From contig JAQGDQ010000715.1 of the NCBI GenBank assembly GCA_030141605.1, forward strand, positions 1 to 64,000: 64,000 nt of DNA, in the 5' to 3' direction. Below are positions 1-9,781 of this stretch, piece by piece (position 1 is the stretch's first letter; each line of letters opens with the position of its first letter). Source of the DNA: Tubiluchus corallicola. Lineage: Eukaryota > Priapulida > Priapulimorpha > Priapulimorphida > Tubiluchidae. The position numbers and the translations under genes were made by a program. The notes under the pieces are model-generated. The model was given only the letters and a program-made list of their open reading frames with translations, was not told the DNA's origin and made no database searches.

Positions 1-352
1 CATTAATTTTGTATAGGATTCTCCATGAATTAAAAAAATGCAGGCTGGCAATTGTTTGTGGGGTCGGCAGATATTTTTAACTTCCTGTCTCAATTTCTGG
101 TAGAAAAAAATTGCAAAATTTGCGCCCTGCATGATTTAAACAACCTATACATTAAATTAGGTAAAATGTACACTATTTCTAATCATGTCACTTGTAAATA
201 AGTTGTGTTTGCCTGGCATACTGATAGTTGTAGGCCTATCACTTGTTATGTTCCCATGTTTTTGTCTTCTAGTTTGCTGTATTTTACACATAATAGTGTT
301 TGCCTTGCTGTCATCACCTTTTAACATCATTAAGGAGCAAAGCTCAAGATCA

Positions 353-820
353 TTAAAGCTTTCAGTCCCAAATTATTTTTTTAATAAGAAAAAATTTTTT
401 GGCTTGTTACTTTTGCTCAGTATGTCCATCTTGTTTACACATAATAATTATTTTTTTCTACCTGTGCCTGCGTGCTAAATATAGCCTGTATCCCACAGGA
501 TACATTGGGATTCAATGGAAGCATAAAATGTGCTTCATTTTGCAACTACTGATAATTTTTTAAAGTATTTAAGACATTTAGTATGCATGCTATGCTGATC
601 TGTACAAAGTCGTCTCTAAAGTACTGTACCTTGCGCAGTTTTTTATGCTATGTAGATTTTCTAGTTTGCCATTTTATCACCATTTTTAGTCTATTGTTAT
701 TGGCTTAAATCAAAATAACTATTAACAGATCAAATAACTGTCAGTTTTAAAATTTTATTAATTTTAAAGGCAGAAAATATTCTCGTATACCATGGGATAC
801 AACGGGTGTGAAAGTGTTAA
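353..820 (-). mobile_element. Degraded piggyBac-like non-autonomous element (left arm)
   Basis: The block is bounded by TTAA at both ends (353-356 and 817-820) and is homologous to the better preserved copy at 6554-7017. Its termini have drifted from CCCTTTCA. It keeps the palindrome-like GTATCCC/GGGATAC motifs near both ends. An identical-length copy lies at 9314-9781 in the other arm, so insertion predates the inverted duplication. It has no transposase; the ORF at 185-478 crosses its edge and looks like chance. Confidence 0.65.
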
Positions 821-859
821 AGCTTAAGCTTAAATTTTGCTTTCTAATACTGTTTTCAG

Positions 860-1269
860 GTGTGAATTCTGCAAGAAATACTTTATAAGTACATCACACC
901 ATGCTCACATGATGGCGTGATTGTTGACCAGAATTATGGCTAAGGCTGTGGCGAAGAAAAAAGAGAAGTCGCACTGGTCAACACGCGTTCGTGACACGAT
1001 TGTGCTGTCCAACAGTGAGACGCAGGGAATAGAGGATGCCGGTTCTATTGTGGTCAAAGGGGGTGCTGCCAACGGTCAGTTTCCCTGGCTTTCAGAAGTG
1101 AAGCAGTCTTTATTGAATTATCATAGTGGTAAACTGCTGGTGGATGATATTGTGTTGGAGGTGAATGGACAGAAGGTGGCTGGATTGACACAGTCGGACG
1201 TGCAGAACTGGATTCATCATTGTGCAGCCAACAATGGACCTATACTGATCCGTACTGTGAAGCCCACAG
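860..1269 (+). CDS. MAGI-like scaffold protein, first coding exon with N-terminal PDZ domain (left copy)
   Basis: The exon starts after a strong acceptor (TGTTTTCAG, ending at 859) and ends at a consensus donor (ACAG|GTAAGT, last base 1269). Translation most likely starts at the ATG at 936 (MAKAVAKKKEKSHWSTRVRD), giving 111 codons plus one base. A PDZ fold covers about residues 30-108, with VVKGGAANGQFPWLSEV, then LLVDDIVLEVNGQKVAGLT, then a conserved HHC. This order, with the KKKSHW-like N-terminus, matches the first PDZ (PDZ0) of MAGI membrane-associated guanylate kinases, which organise junctions and receptors at the membrane. The rest of the gene (guanylate kinase-like, WW and further PDZ domains) is not seen downstream before the palindrome centre. 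Upstream of the ATG the exon can encode a short C2H2-like peptide ending at a TGA (918-920). MAGI family is likely; the exact member is unresolved. Confidence 0.75.
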
Positions 1270-1737
1270 GTAAGTGTATTAGTCATAGCTACATAATTTG
1301 AAGTATCTCTAAATATATTTAGAGAAAAGAAAATTCCTAATAATTTAAAATAAGGAAACAAAAAAAGAGGATTTTTAGTAATTTAAAATGTTTGTGTAAA
1401 TGGTGAAAGGTTGCTGACTCACCTTCCCAGTGTGCACCCTACTGACCCATTAAAAACAAAAACTTATTTTTAATCTTACTGGCAAGATACAGCAATTTAT
1501 ATTTTTATTTAGTTAGCATAATGTGTGGTGCGAATGCTCTGATTTCAAACTTTACGTAAATTTACTTGAACTTGTTTCAAACGACTTACTTTTACAATGG
1601 TGTGCCTAACGGTCGTCACAGAAGTTTAATTTTCTAAGCTTTCTACATCATTACTGGTAACACAATCTCTTCATACATTAAGACAACCATGTAAGTGATA
1701 TAAAATTTCAAGACAAATTTTTAAAGCGTTATTTACA

Positions 1738-1746
1738 CTACTACTA

Positions 1747-1785
<39 letters not shown>

Positions 1786-1797
1786 CTACTACTACTA
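1738..1797. repeat. Short CTA/CTG trinucleotide repeat at the left arm edge
   Basis: About 20 triplets of CTA, CTG and one TTG run. The first part matches the outer end of the much larger repeat at 7757-8398 in reverse complement. Homology of the two arms stops here. Confidence 0.9.
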
Positions 1798-1852
1798 GAA
1801 GTATTCCATTCTGCGCTACATATTATTTGTCTACTATTTCTTGCTACTTAAC

Positions 1853-2339
1853 ATGCCACGCACCTGCACCCCTGTACCGGGTCATAGATACCAAAATTAT
1901 ACCCCAGAAGCTCTGGAAGCTGCCCTACATGCCGTCAAGAATACCAACAGGACAATCAGCGCAGCGGCGAAGCAATTCGGAGTTCCAAGAAAGACCCTTT
2001 CTGACAAACTCTCAGGAAGTCATCCGCGGAAGACCGGAGGTCAGCCAGTGTTCTCCGCCGCCGAGGAGCACGAAATCGCCAACACTCCAAGTGGTCAGTG
2101 AATGGGGGTTCCCAATGACTGCCATCGATCTCCGACTACTGATTAAGAGTGTTCTTGACGCGAAGGGGATCCAGGAACGACGATTCAAGGCAAACACCCC
2201 TGGAATAGACTTTGTCAAATCATTCGCCCGAAGGAACAATCTGGTTTTCAGAGTGGCTGGCAACATCAAGGGCGCCCGCGCGAAGATCAGTGCACACGAC
2301 GTTCAAGCCTTCCTTGCCAACGTAGAAGTTTCTATTTGA
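1853..2339 (+). pseudogene. pogo/Tigger-type transposase N-terminal fragment, frameshifted
   Basis: The first part (from ATG 1853 to about 2085) reads as a psq-type helix-turn-helix: YTPEALEAALHAV, then ISAAAKQFGVPRKTLSDKL and FSAAEEHEIA. After a frameshift near 2085 the other frame continues with VVSEWGFPMTAIDLRLLIK and ends VFRVAGNIKGARAKIS, the CENP-B-type second HTH of pogo transposases. The frame stops at 2337-2339, and no DDE catalytic domain follows. The two HTH domains normally bind the transposon ends. This is a dead remnant inside the palindrome centre. Confidence 0.78.
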
Positions 2340-2376
2340 AAACTAAAACTAGACATTTTTCATAATTTTTTCATAG

Positions 2377-2594
2377 GGTGGCGAACTCACCCCCAACCAG
2401 CCAATCACAACCAGTTAACTTCAGCTGCCTAGAATGGCATTAACCAGTATTAAATTGCTAGTGGCGAATTCACCCCACGATAGTGTTTCATTCGAAAGGC
2501 AATATAAAGTTTGAACTAAAAAAATCGGTTGGGTAATTCTCTTGCTATGGCAAGAAACGTAAAAAATACCCCTAAAAAGTGGCGAACTCACCCC
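2377..2594. repeat. Three spaced GGCGAAYTCACCCC repeats, probable transposon subterminal sites
   Basis: The motif GTGGCGAA(C/T)TCACCCC occurs at about 2378-2394, 2461-2476 and 2579-2594. The last copy is followed by GTTTTACGGTA. They lie directly downstream of the pogo-type fragment, so they may be its end and subterminal binding sites. The matching opposite end was not found. Confidence 0.5.
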
Positions 2595-2604
2595 GTTTTA
2601 CGGT

Positions 2605-2985
2605 ATTCTTCTTCTTCTTCTTCTTCTTCCCAGCTTTTCCCCATTCGGGGTCGCCGTTGTGAATGAGTCTTCTCCACGCATTCCTGTTGTTGACCATCTC
2701 TTCATTTATGTCTTCCCTTCCCACATGACCTTCACCGACTCTTCTTTTCAGGTGTCCATACCATCGCAATCTTGCGAGGCTTCCACTACTTTTACTGTTC
2801 CTCTAATATTATTATTTCTAAATTTATCTCTTCTTGCTATTCCCACAATTCATCTCAACATCCTCATCTCCGCCACACCCATTTTCTTCTCTTCGGTTTT
2901 CTTTAGAGAAGCTGCTTCCAGCCCATAGATTAGAGCGGGTCTGACCACTTCTTTGTGGACTTTCCCTTTAAGTCTCACCGACTCA
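2605..2985 (-). mobile_element. 3' end of an RTE-like non-LTR retrotransposon, truncated
   Basis: On the minus strand two broken frames give [20 protein letters not shown] and VAEMRMLR, then RWYGHLKRRVGEGHVGRED. These match the C-terminal tail of endonuclease/reverse-transcriptase LINE proteins. The minus-strand 3' end is a (GAA)n tract at 2605-2629, the short tandem tail typical of RTE-type elements. The 5' part, including endonuclease and RT core, is missing, as expected from 5' truncation. Confidence 0.72.
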
Positions 2986-3035
2986 TTCATAGAAGGATAG
3001 ACAGATAGACGGACTGACTGAGTGATAAGTTTCAA

Positions 3036-3335
3036 TGTACCTATTCAATCTTACGTGTTCAATGTAAAAATACATTGAACATAAGAAATGTATTCTGCTT
3101 ATCGGAGACAGAGCACCAGTCAATTATTTACAAAGTACGCGACTAACTGAATATTGACAATGGCGCCATCACAACTAAGATTACGAAAAAAGGAACTACA
3201 ATATTATAAAATTACTAGAAATTAGCAAAACTATGAAACGCGAATTATTCACAAAATTTACATATTTACCAAAATTAAGAGAACACTAAGGTGATGAGTG
3301 TGGAGAGCATTAATTACATCTGTTTAATCAGTAAC
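3036..3335. other. Non-coding, nothing recognised
   Basis: No coding exon, RNA gene or clear repeat end was seen in this AT-rich stretch. Confidence 0.5.
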
Positions 3336-3611
3336 ATTCTATATCATATGATGTCATATTCTGTAACAAGATGATAGCCTATTTTAGTGCATTACGTGGA
3401 CAGTATTCTATATCATATGATGTCATATTCTGTAACAAGATAATAGCCTATTTTAGTGCATTACGTGGGCAATATTCTATATCATATGATGTCATATTCT
3501 GTAACAAGACGATAGCCTATTTTAGTGCATTACGTAGGCAATATTCTATATCATATGATGTCATATTCTGTAACAAGACGATAGCCTATTTTAGTGCATT
3601 ACGTGGGCTAT
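3336..3611. repeat. Four-copy 69-bp tandem repeat
   Basis: The unit begins ATTCTATATCATATGATGTC and starts at 3336, 3405, 3474 and 3543, an exact 69-bp period. The copies differ at only a few bases. Because 69 is divisible by three, one frame stays open through all copies, but codon content and context do not suggest a protein. Confidence 0.93.
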
Positions 3612-3863
3612 TATAAAATGATGGGCCATTATAAAATGATGACAATCCTGTATTGATGAACTTATAACAGTAATAAAGTAGTCCATTTGTATATAACAAT
3701 CAATAATATTCTATATGGTAATAAATAGAGCTCCATTAAATTTGTGGTCGTGGAAAAATACATTGCCAGCAGGCCTAGCAAAATCGTGTCTATTTTGGAG
3801 GGTATTACGTAGGTTTAAGACTCGCCCCCTGAATGCAAGGTATTTCATTCGTGACCACCACCA

Positions 3864-3900
3864 CCTCTCTCTCTCTCTCTCTCTCTCTCCGTCCCTCCCT

Positions 3901-3949
<49 letters not shown>
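3864..3949. repeat. (CT)n microsatellite
   Basis: Nearly pure CT dinucleotides with a short (CCCT) interruption around 3890-3907. Confidence 0.95.
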
Positions 3950-3950
<1 letters not shown>

Positions 3951-4439
3951 ACTTCCCAGCGGCAACAGTTGCCTAACTCTCACTACTATATTATTTCTAG
4001 GGCTGTCTGCACTGCAAAAATAAAAACATTATCTTACAATAGAAATTTCCTAACAAGTTCAGTGCACTTATTGACAGGTAGGCGTGGGCCGTGTACGTGC
4101 CGAAATGCGGATTCTCTCCCGCATTATTAAAGACCAGATTAATCTAAATCAAATAAAATTTATAGCAACGGAGAAACATTGGCAGCATACTAAACACACT
4201 TAAGCTGCATGGGGCAGAATCAATGGCCAGGAAAAATGGCTGAACAATAGAACGTACAGTGCCTACTTGCAAAATTGCTCGACTTTTTCCGGTTTTGCAT
4301 TTTATCTACAACACGAAGGACACGTGTAATCTAATTTTACTGATTGTGTGCTTGTAGAGTGCAAATTGGTGTTTAATCTTAATCTGTAATAACACTCTAA
4401 CTTGAATCTTTGCAATACAGCGTCAGTATTATGTACTGT

Positions 4440-4550
4440 CATATCACGTTGAAAACTCCGGTTCTCGTCTGATCACCGAAATTAAGCAACGTAGAGCCTG
4501 GTTAGTACTTGGATGGGTGACCGCCTAGGAATACCAGGTGCTGTAGGCTT
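4440..4550 (+). rRNA. 5S rRNA-like sequence forming the SINE head (pseudogene-like)
   Basis: The core TTAGTACTTGGATGGGTGAC and the end GGTGCTGTAGGCTT match animal 5S rRNA closely. Differences such as GTAGAGCCTGG for the usual GTCGGGCCCGG, and a poor match of the first bases, mean it is not a normal 5S gene. Its continuation into a long non-5S body argues for a SINE rather than a ribosomal gene. Confidence 0.75.
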
Positions 4551-4941
4551 GCGGGATGCCCACACTGTATCTCGACACTAGAGGAGCTGCACAAGGCAGC
4601 CAACAGCTAGAGGGCGGAGGAGGTCAAGTGATCCAACGAGGCGGACCAGTGCAGCATGCTCACTGACTCCGGCAGCTCCTGCAGCCAACCTGGTGCCAAA
4701 CGTATCGCTCCGCTTTCCTTTGGACTACACCAGGAAGGAAGAGAGGGGGTTCCTGTTGTCTGGGCAACTCATGATCTCCACACACCTTGCCCAGGCGTGT
4801 GCCCAGGAGAGGCCATTCCAGTGGTTCAAGGATCGGACTGCTCAGCCACAGTCGACGCTGCAGCTCCATCAATGTGATCAATAGTTGACTCTCTTGGCGC
4901 GCACTCCATTGTCTTCCGAGACAGAAGGATGCCAACAACAG
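4440..4941 (+). mobile_element. 5S-rRNA-derived SINE with 11-bp target site duplication
   Basis: The head (4440-4550) is 5S rRNA-like; the roughly 390-bp body does not resemble 5S. The element ends in a short CAACAACAG-type tail. The 11-mer TTATGTACTGT occurs immediately before (4429-4439) and after (4942-4952), which fits a target duplication from LINE-driven insertion. The 5S internal promoter (box A, IE and box C region) is largely kept, so RNA polymerase III transcription could start within the head. Open frames at 4656-4938 are shadows. Confidence 0.8.
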
Positions 4942-5164
4942 TTATGTACTGTAATCGTCTCATTTCTGCAACTGAAATTGACACAACCTCTGCAACACTG
5001 TAATGTAATTTAACTGCAGCTCTGCTGTCTCACTTACAAGTGCAACTCTGCAATGCAATTTCTCTAGCTATGTTAAATATAGAGCAATTTTTGTCGCTTT
5101 TTATTTCTGTGTCATTTTACGATGTTACTTTTTAGCTGTGCAAAACTAATTCTTTAGCTGAAAA

Positions 5165-5950
5165 ATGAAATTGCACTTCTGTAGCTCTTTGGTGACACTT
5201 TTCAACCCCACAACGCCATTTCTGATACTTGAGTACAAAAAACAGGATATTGAGTATTTTATAACACACTTATGGAAAAATAGATGCCGTACTCGCTACC
5301 AATGCCAGGAGTTATCTATCCTTCCTGAAAATGTATTTTTAACTCCACTAGACCTTCCTTTTCATACAGGTAGCAGAAGGCTAAAAAAACTATCTTGTAG
5401 TATTTTACTAGGACTAGGTAACTTTAAAGATTTTCTTTTTAAAATTGGATATATACACGAAAATGCCTGTATATGCTCAGAGGAAGCTCAAACAGTTGAA
5501 GATTTGCTTTTTAATTGTACTTTGGTCGACAAAAATAAAAGATTTGCGCTCGCAAATAGCCTACAATTTCAAAACATTAGTAAAATTTATACCTCTCGAG
5601 ACAAAAACCTGCTAGTTGCTTTCTCTGAGTTAGTTTGTGATTCGTTTTTACAAACTTTAGTATAAAATATTGAACTTTTATATTATATCTGTCACTTTTA
5701 TATTATACGTGTCGTTTTGTGTAAATTGGTACTATTTGATTTTAGTTGTTCTTTTATTGGTATATTGATTTATTGGTATTTAAAAGTCTTGCGAATATAA
5801 CAGCTATTTTATTTAAAAAGTTTTTTTAACCATACCCTGCAAATAGAGGGTCCGTGTATGTATTTTATGTAAATATTTGTATATTTGTATATATGTATAT
5901 GCGTTCAATTTTAAATTTTAAATAAAGAATAATAATAATAATAATGATGA
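5165..5950 (+). mobile_element. C-terminal and 3' end of a non-LTR retrotransposon (Jockey/R1/I-like)
   Basis: A 166-residue frame (5165-5665) resembles the tail of LINE ORF2 proteins: LLGLGNFKDFLFKIGYI, then CICSEEAQTVEDLLFNC. This is the region after the RT domain where a CxC...C cluster follows. An AT-rich 3' UTR and an (AAT)n tail at about 5929-5945 follow. The endonuclease and RT core are absent, so this is a 5'-truncated copy. The clade is an inference from the C-terminal motif. Confidence 0.7.
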
Positions 5951-5955
5951 TACTT

Positions 5956-6553
5956 GTTTCTCTAACGTGATCTCTCCATCTCTGCTTCCATATCTTTGCA
6001 GAAATTGTACTGCCCTGCACTACAGCAGTGAACACTTCACTTAGTTGCTAAATAAACTTAAAGAGACAGCCTTTCACACAATCATCGCGTTATCACGCAA
6101 TGCAGTAATTATAAGCTATCAAGATGACTAGAAGATTTCATTCATAAAGCAACTTGCTAATCTCGTTTAATAATAACTTCAATTACATCAAAAATTTAAT
6201 TAGTGCAGTACATGCAATGTAATCCTCGTCTAGCTTATACACCCCTCCTCAATACGATGCCAGACATTCAGTAATTCGTGGGGAAAACCTAAGCCAATTT
6301 ACCAATGGATCAACCCGTATATAATGAGACACGTGGTTTGAAACCCTTTAAAGGGTTTTGTGTTAGTAAAAAAAACTTCGGTATTTTTTTCCAAAAACGT
6401 TATTTTCTTTAAAGAAATTTACTTTTTCGAGTTGAATGAGTAATAGAGCTTTCACTGTGCCTTGTTGTACGGACCACAATGACACTAGTACCGCTAGTTA
6501 GAAAGTTTGAACAACATGTTCTGTCCACTGAAAAATTCCCACACTTAATGCAA
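5956..6553. other. Non-coding, nothing recognised
   Basis: No gene, RNA or repeat boundary was recognised. A small inverted motif ACCCTTTAAAGGGTTT lies near 6347-6360. Confidence 0.45.
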
Positions 6554-7017
6554 TTAACCCTTTCATACCCGTTGTATCCCATGGGATACGAGAATATTTT
6601 CTGCCTTTAAAATTAATAAAATTTTAAAACTGAGAGTTATTTGATCTGTTAATAGTTATTTTGATTTAAGCCAATAACAATAGACTAAAAATGGTGATAA
6701 AATGGCAAACTAGAAAATCTACGTAGCATAAAAAACTGCGCAAGGTACAGTACTTTAGAGACGACTTTGTACAGATCAGCATAGCATGCATACTAAATGT
6801 CTTAAATACTTTAAAAAATTATCAGCATTTGCTTTTTATCATGTTTAGCAACCATTGAATCCCAATGTATCCCGTGGGATACAGGCTATATTTAGCACGC
6901 GGGCACAGGTAGAAAAAAATAATTTTTAAGCGTAAACAAGATGGACATACTGAACAAAAGTACCAAGCCAAATTTTTTTTTCTTATTAAAAAAATAATTT
7001 GGGACTGAAAGGGTTAA
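6554..7017 (+). mobile_element. Non-autonomous piggyBac-like element with intact TTAA ends
   Basis: The element is flanked by TTAA at 6554-6557 and 7014-7017, the target of piggyBac transposases. Its ends are inverted: CCCTTTCATACCCG on the left and TGGGACTGAAAGGG on the right. Inside each end sits a palindrome-like motif, GTATCCCATGGGATAC on the left and GTATCCCGTGGGATAC on the right. About 460 bp long, it has no transposase. Related, more decayed copies lie in both palindrome arms (353-820, 9314-9781). A middle segment differs from the arm copies, so it is an independent insertion. Confidence 0.75.
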
Positions 7018-7756
7018 TAACAATCATCCCCCAGCTGTGATAGGCACACTGACAACTTAAGAAACAAAAAATGTAAGTACTTTAACCATTTATAAGGGAA
7101 TTTGAGTACAAATCACTTTCACTATTAAGTAAATTCGTTTTACTCAATTTGACAAACTGGCAATTTAATAGCAAAATCGGTCTTCAAACTTGTCAGTTTA
7201 TTTACAACTTAACTTGATGAGTGTGTACAGAGTTTTGAGTTTATTTAACAAACAATTAAATTAAATTTACAATATGCTCCCACAAAGCATCTTTGTGTAT
7301 CAAGCGCTGTAACTAGGTTGTCAAATATTACTAATTGAGCAATTTTAATGTTTAATGTAGCCACATTAAAGCAAAAGTAACCTAATTTATGTGCACTGGA
7401 GATTATTGCTGTTTGCACGTTACTAGATCAACAATTCTTGAACAATATACTTAAGATCTTAACGAAAAGTTTATAAAAGTATTTTTACGATAAATGCACT
7501 TGAAGATAAAACACAACAATGTCTACCATAATAAAAATATTTAAGTTAATAAAAGTAAATATACAGTATTTATATAAGTTTTAAAAATAGTGTTCTTATC
7601 TTGAAGCATTACTAACTGTCTATCACCCAGACAAGACTGTAGGTTAAGCTTGCTGTCCAGAATAAAAAACTGCATGTGAGTTTGCAATGCAGTTAGAAAA
7701 CTTACAATGCAATTTTATATCATAAATAATGGTACTTTATATCTAATATTAATATT
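7018..7756. other. Non-coding, nothing recognised
   Basis: AT-rich sequence with no supported gene or repeat. Confidence 0.45.
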
Positions 7757-8002
7757 GTAGTAGCAGTAGCAGTAGCAGTAGTAGTAGTAGCAGCAGCAGC
7801 AGCAGCAGCAGTAGCGGCAGCAACAGCAGCAGCAGCAGCAGCGGTAGTAGCAGTAGTAGTAGTAGTAGTAGTAGTAGCAGCAGTAGCGGCAGCAACAGCA
7901 GCAGTAGTAGTAGTAGTAGCGGCAGCAGCGGTAGTAGTTTTAGTAGTAGTAGTAGTAGCAGTTGTAGTAGTAGCGACAGTAGTTGTAGTAGTGGTAGTAG
8001 TG

Positions 8003-8063
<61 letters not shown>

Positions 8064-8125
8064 CAGTAGCAGTAGCAGTAGCAGTAGCCGTAGCCGTAGC
8101 CGTAGCCGTAGTCGTAGTCGTAGTC

Positions 8126-8186
<61 letters not shown>

Positions 8187-8247
8187 CGGTCGTAGTAGTA
8201 GTAGCAGTAGTAGTAGTAGTAGTAGTAATAGTAGTAGTAGTAGTAGC

Positions 8248-8312
<65 letters not shown>

Positions 8313-8352
8313 CAGCAGTAGTAGTAGTAGTAGTAGCAGTAGTAGTAGTAGT

Positions 8353-8387
<35 letters not shown>

Positions 8388-8398
8388 TAGTAGTAGTG
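7757..8398. repeat. Long TAG/CAG compound trinucleotide repeat
   Basis: About 640 bp of triplets, mostly TAG with CAG, CGG and TCG variants, sit at the inner edge of the right palindrome arm. The outermost part matches the short repeat at 1738-1797. Long poly-Leu, poly-Val and poly-Ala frames here are artefacts of the repeat. Confidence 0.97.
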
Positions 8399-8864
8399 TA
8401 AATAACGCTTTAAAAATTTGTCTTGAAATTTTATATCACTTACATGGTTGTCTTAATGTATGAAGAGATTGTGTTACCAGTAATGATGTAGAAAGCTTAG
8501 AAAATTAAACTTCTGTGACGACCGTTAGGCACACCATTGTAAAAGTAAGTCGTTTGAAACAAGTTCAAGTAAATTTACATAAAGTTTGAAATCAGAGCAT
8601 TCGCACCACACATTATGCTAACTAAATAAAAATATAAATTGCTGTATCTTGCCAGTAAGATTAAAAATAAGTTTTTGTTTTTAATGGGTCAGTAGGGTGC
8701 ACACTGGGAAGGTGAGTCAGCAACCTTTCACCATTTACACAAACATTTTAAATTACTAAAAATCCTCTTTTTTTGTTTCCTTATTTTAAATTATTAGGAA
8801 TTTTCTTTTCTCTAAATATATTTAGAGATACTTCAAATTATGTAGCTATGACTAATACACTTAC

Positions 8865-9274
8865 CTGTGGGCTTCACAGTACGGATCAGTATAGGTCCAT
8901 TGTTGGCTGCACAATGATGAATCCAGTTCTGCACGTCCGACTGTGTCAATCCAGTCACCTTCTGTCCATTCACCTCCAACACAATATCATCCACCAGCAG
9001 TTTACCACTATGATAATTCAATAAAGACTGCTTCACTTCTGAAAGCCAGGGAAACTGACCGTTGGCAGCACCCCCTTTGACCACAATAGAACCGGCATCC
9101 TCTATTCCCTGCGTCTCACTGTTGGACAGCACAATCGTGTCACGAACGCGTGTTGACCAGTGCGACTTCTCTTTTTTCTTCGCCACAGCCTTAGCCATAA
9201 TTCTGGTCAACAATCACGCCATCATGTGAGCATGGTGTGATGTACTTATAAAGTATTTCTTGCAGAATTCACAC
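8865..9274 (-). CDS. MAGI-like scaffold protein, first coding exon with N-terminal PDZ domain (right copy)
   Basis: This is the reverse-strand twin of the exon at 860-1269, with the same acceptor (at 9275), the same ATG (9198) and the same donor after 8865. The reading frame is intact. One amino-acid change is visible: KVTGLT here against KVAGLT in the left copy. It encodes the same MAGI-type PDZ0. Transcription runs leftward into the palindrome centre, where no next exon is seen, so at most one of the two copies can belong to a complete gene unless the intron spans far beyond. Confidence 0.74.
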
Positions 9275-9313
9275 CTGAAAACAGTATTAGAAAGCAAAAT
9301 TTAAGCTTAAGCT

Positions 9314-9781
9314 TTAACACTTTCACACCCGTTGTATCCCATGGTATACGAGAATATTTTCTGCCTTTAAAATTAATAAAATTTTAAAACTGACAGTTAT
9401 TTGATCTGTTAATAGTTATTTTGATTTAAGCCAATAACAATAGACTAAAAATGGTGATAAAATGGCAAACTAGAAAATCTACATAGGATAAAAAACTGCG
9501 CAAGGTACAGTACTTTAGAGACGACTTTGTACAGATCAGCATAGCATGCATACTAAATGTCTTAAATACTTTAAAAAATTATCAGTAGTTGCAAAATGAA
9601 GCACATTTTATGCTTCCATTGAATCCCAATGTATCCTGTGGGATACAGGCTATATTTAGCACGCAGGCACAGGTAGAAAAAAATAATTATTATGTGTAAA
9701 CAAGATGGACATACTGAGCAAAAGTAACAAGCCAAAAAATTTTTTCTTATTAAAAAAATAATTTGGGACTGAAAGCTTTAA
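9314..9781 (+). mobile_element. Degraded piggyBac-like element (right arm)
   Basis: Twin of 353-820, with TTAA at 9314-9317 and 9778-9781, the same length and the same decayed termini (ACACTTTCACACCC and GGGACTGAAAGCT). It was duplicated with the arm, not inserted separately. Confidence 0.65.

Larger units (their letters stand above)
1..1797 (+). repeat. Left arm of a large inverted duplication
   Basis: This stretch reappears in reverse complement at 8396-10132. Position 1 pairs with 10132, and the match runs without large gaps to the trinucleotide repeat near 1738. Only scattered substitutions are seen, for example two within the 20 bases around 90-110 and one in the coding exon. The arm is cut by the window edge, so its true outer end is unknown. 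It contains a MAGI-like first coding exon and a degraded piggyBac-like element. Low divergence fits either a recent palindromic duplication or two alleles joined head-to-head during assembly. Confidence 0.93.

Noticed and set aside
185-478. 97-residue hydrophobic frame (and twin at 9656-9949)
   Set aside because: It crosses the edge of a degraded piggyBac-like element and has no conserved motif; its conservation between arms reflects the duplication.
3336-3611. A CRISPR-like array
   Set aside because: The 69-bp unit repeats head-to-tail without unique spacers, and the genome is animal.
4440-4550. A normal 5S rRNA gene
   Set aside because: Internal substitutions, missing first bases, a fused non-5S body and target duplications point to a SINE.
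4656-4938. Overlapping open frames on both strands
   Set aside because: They lie inside the SINE body and are chance frames in its GC-rich part.
7749-8401. Long poly-Leu, poly-Val and poly-Ala open frames
   Set aside because: They are translations of the trinucleotide repeat on both strands, with no start context, splice sites or varied sequence.
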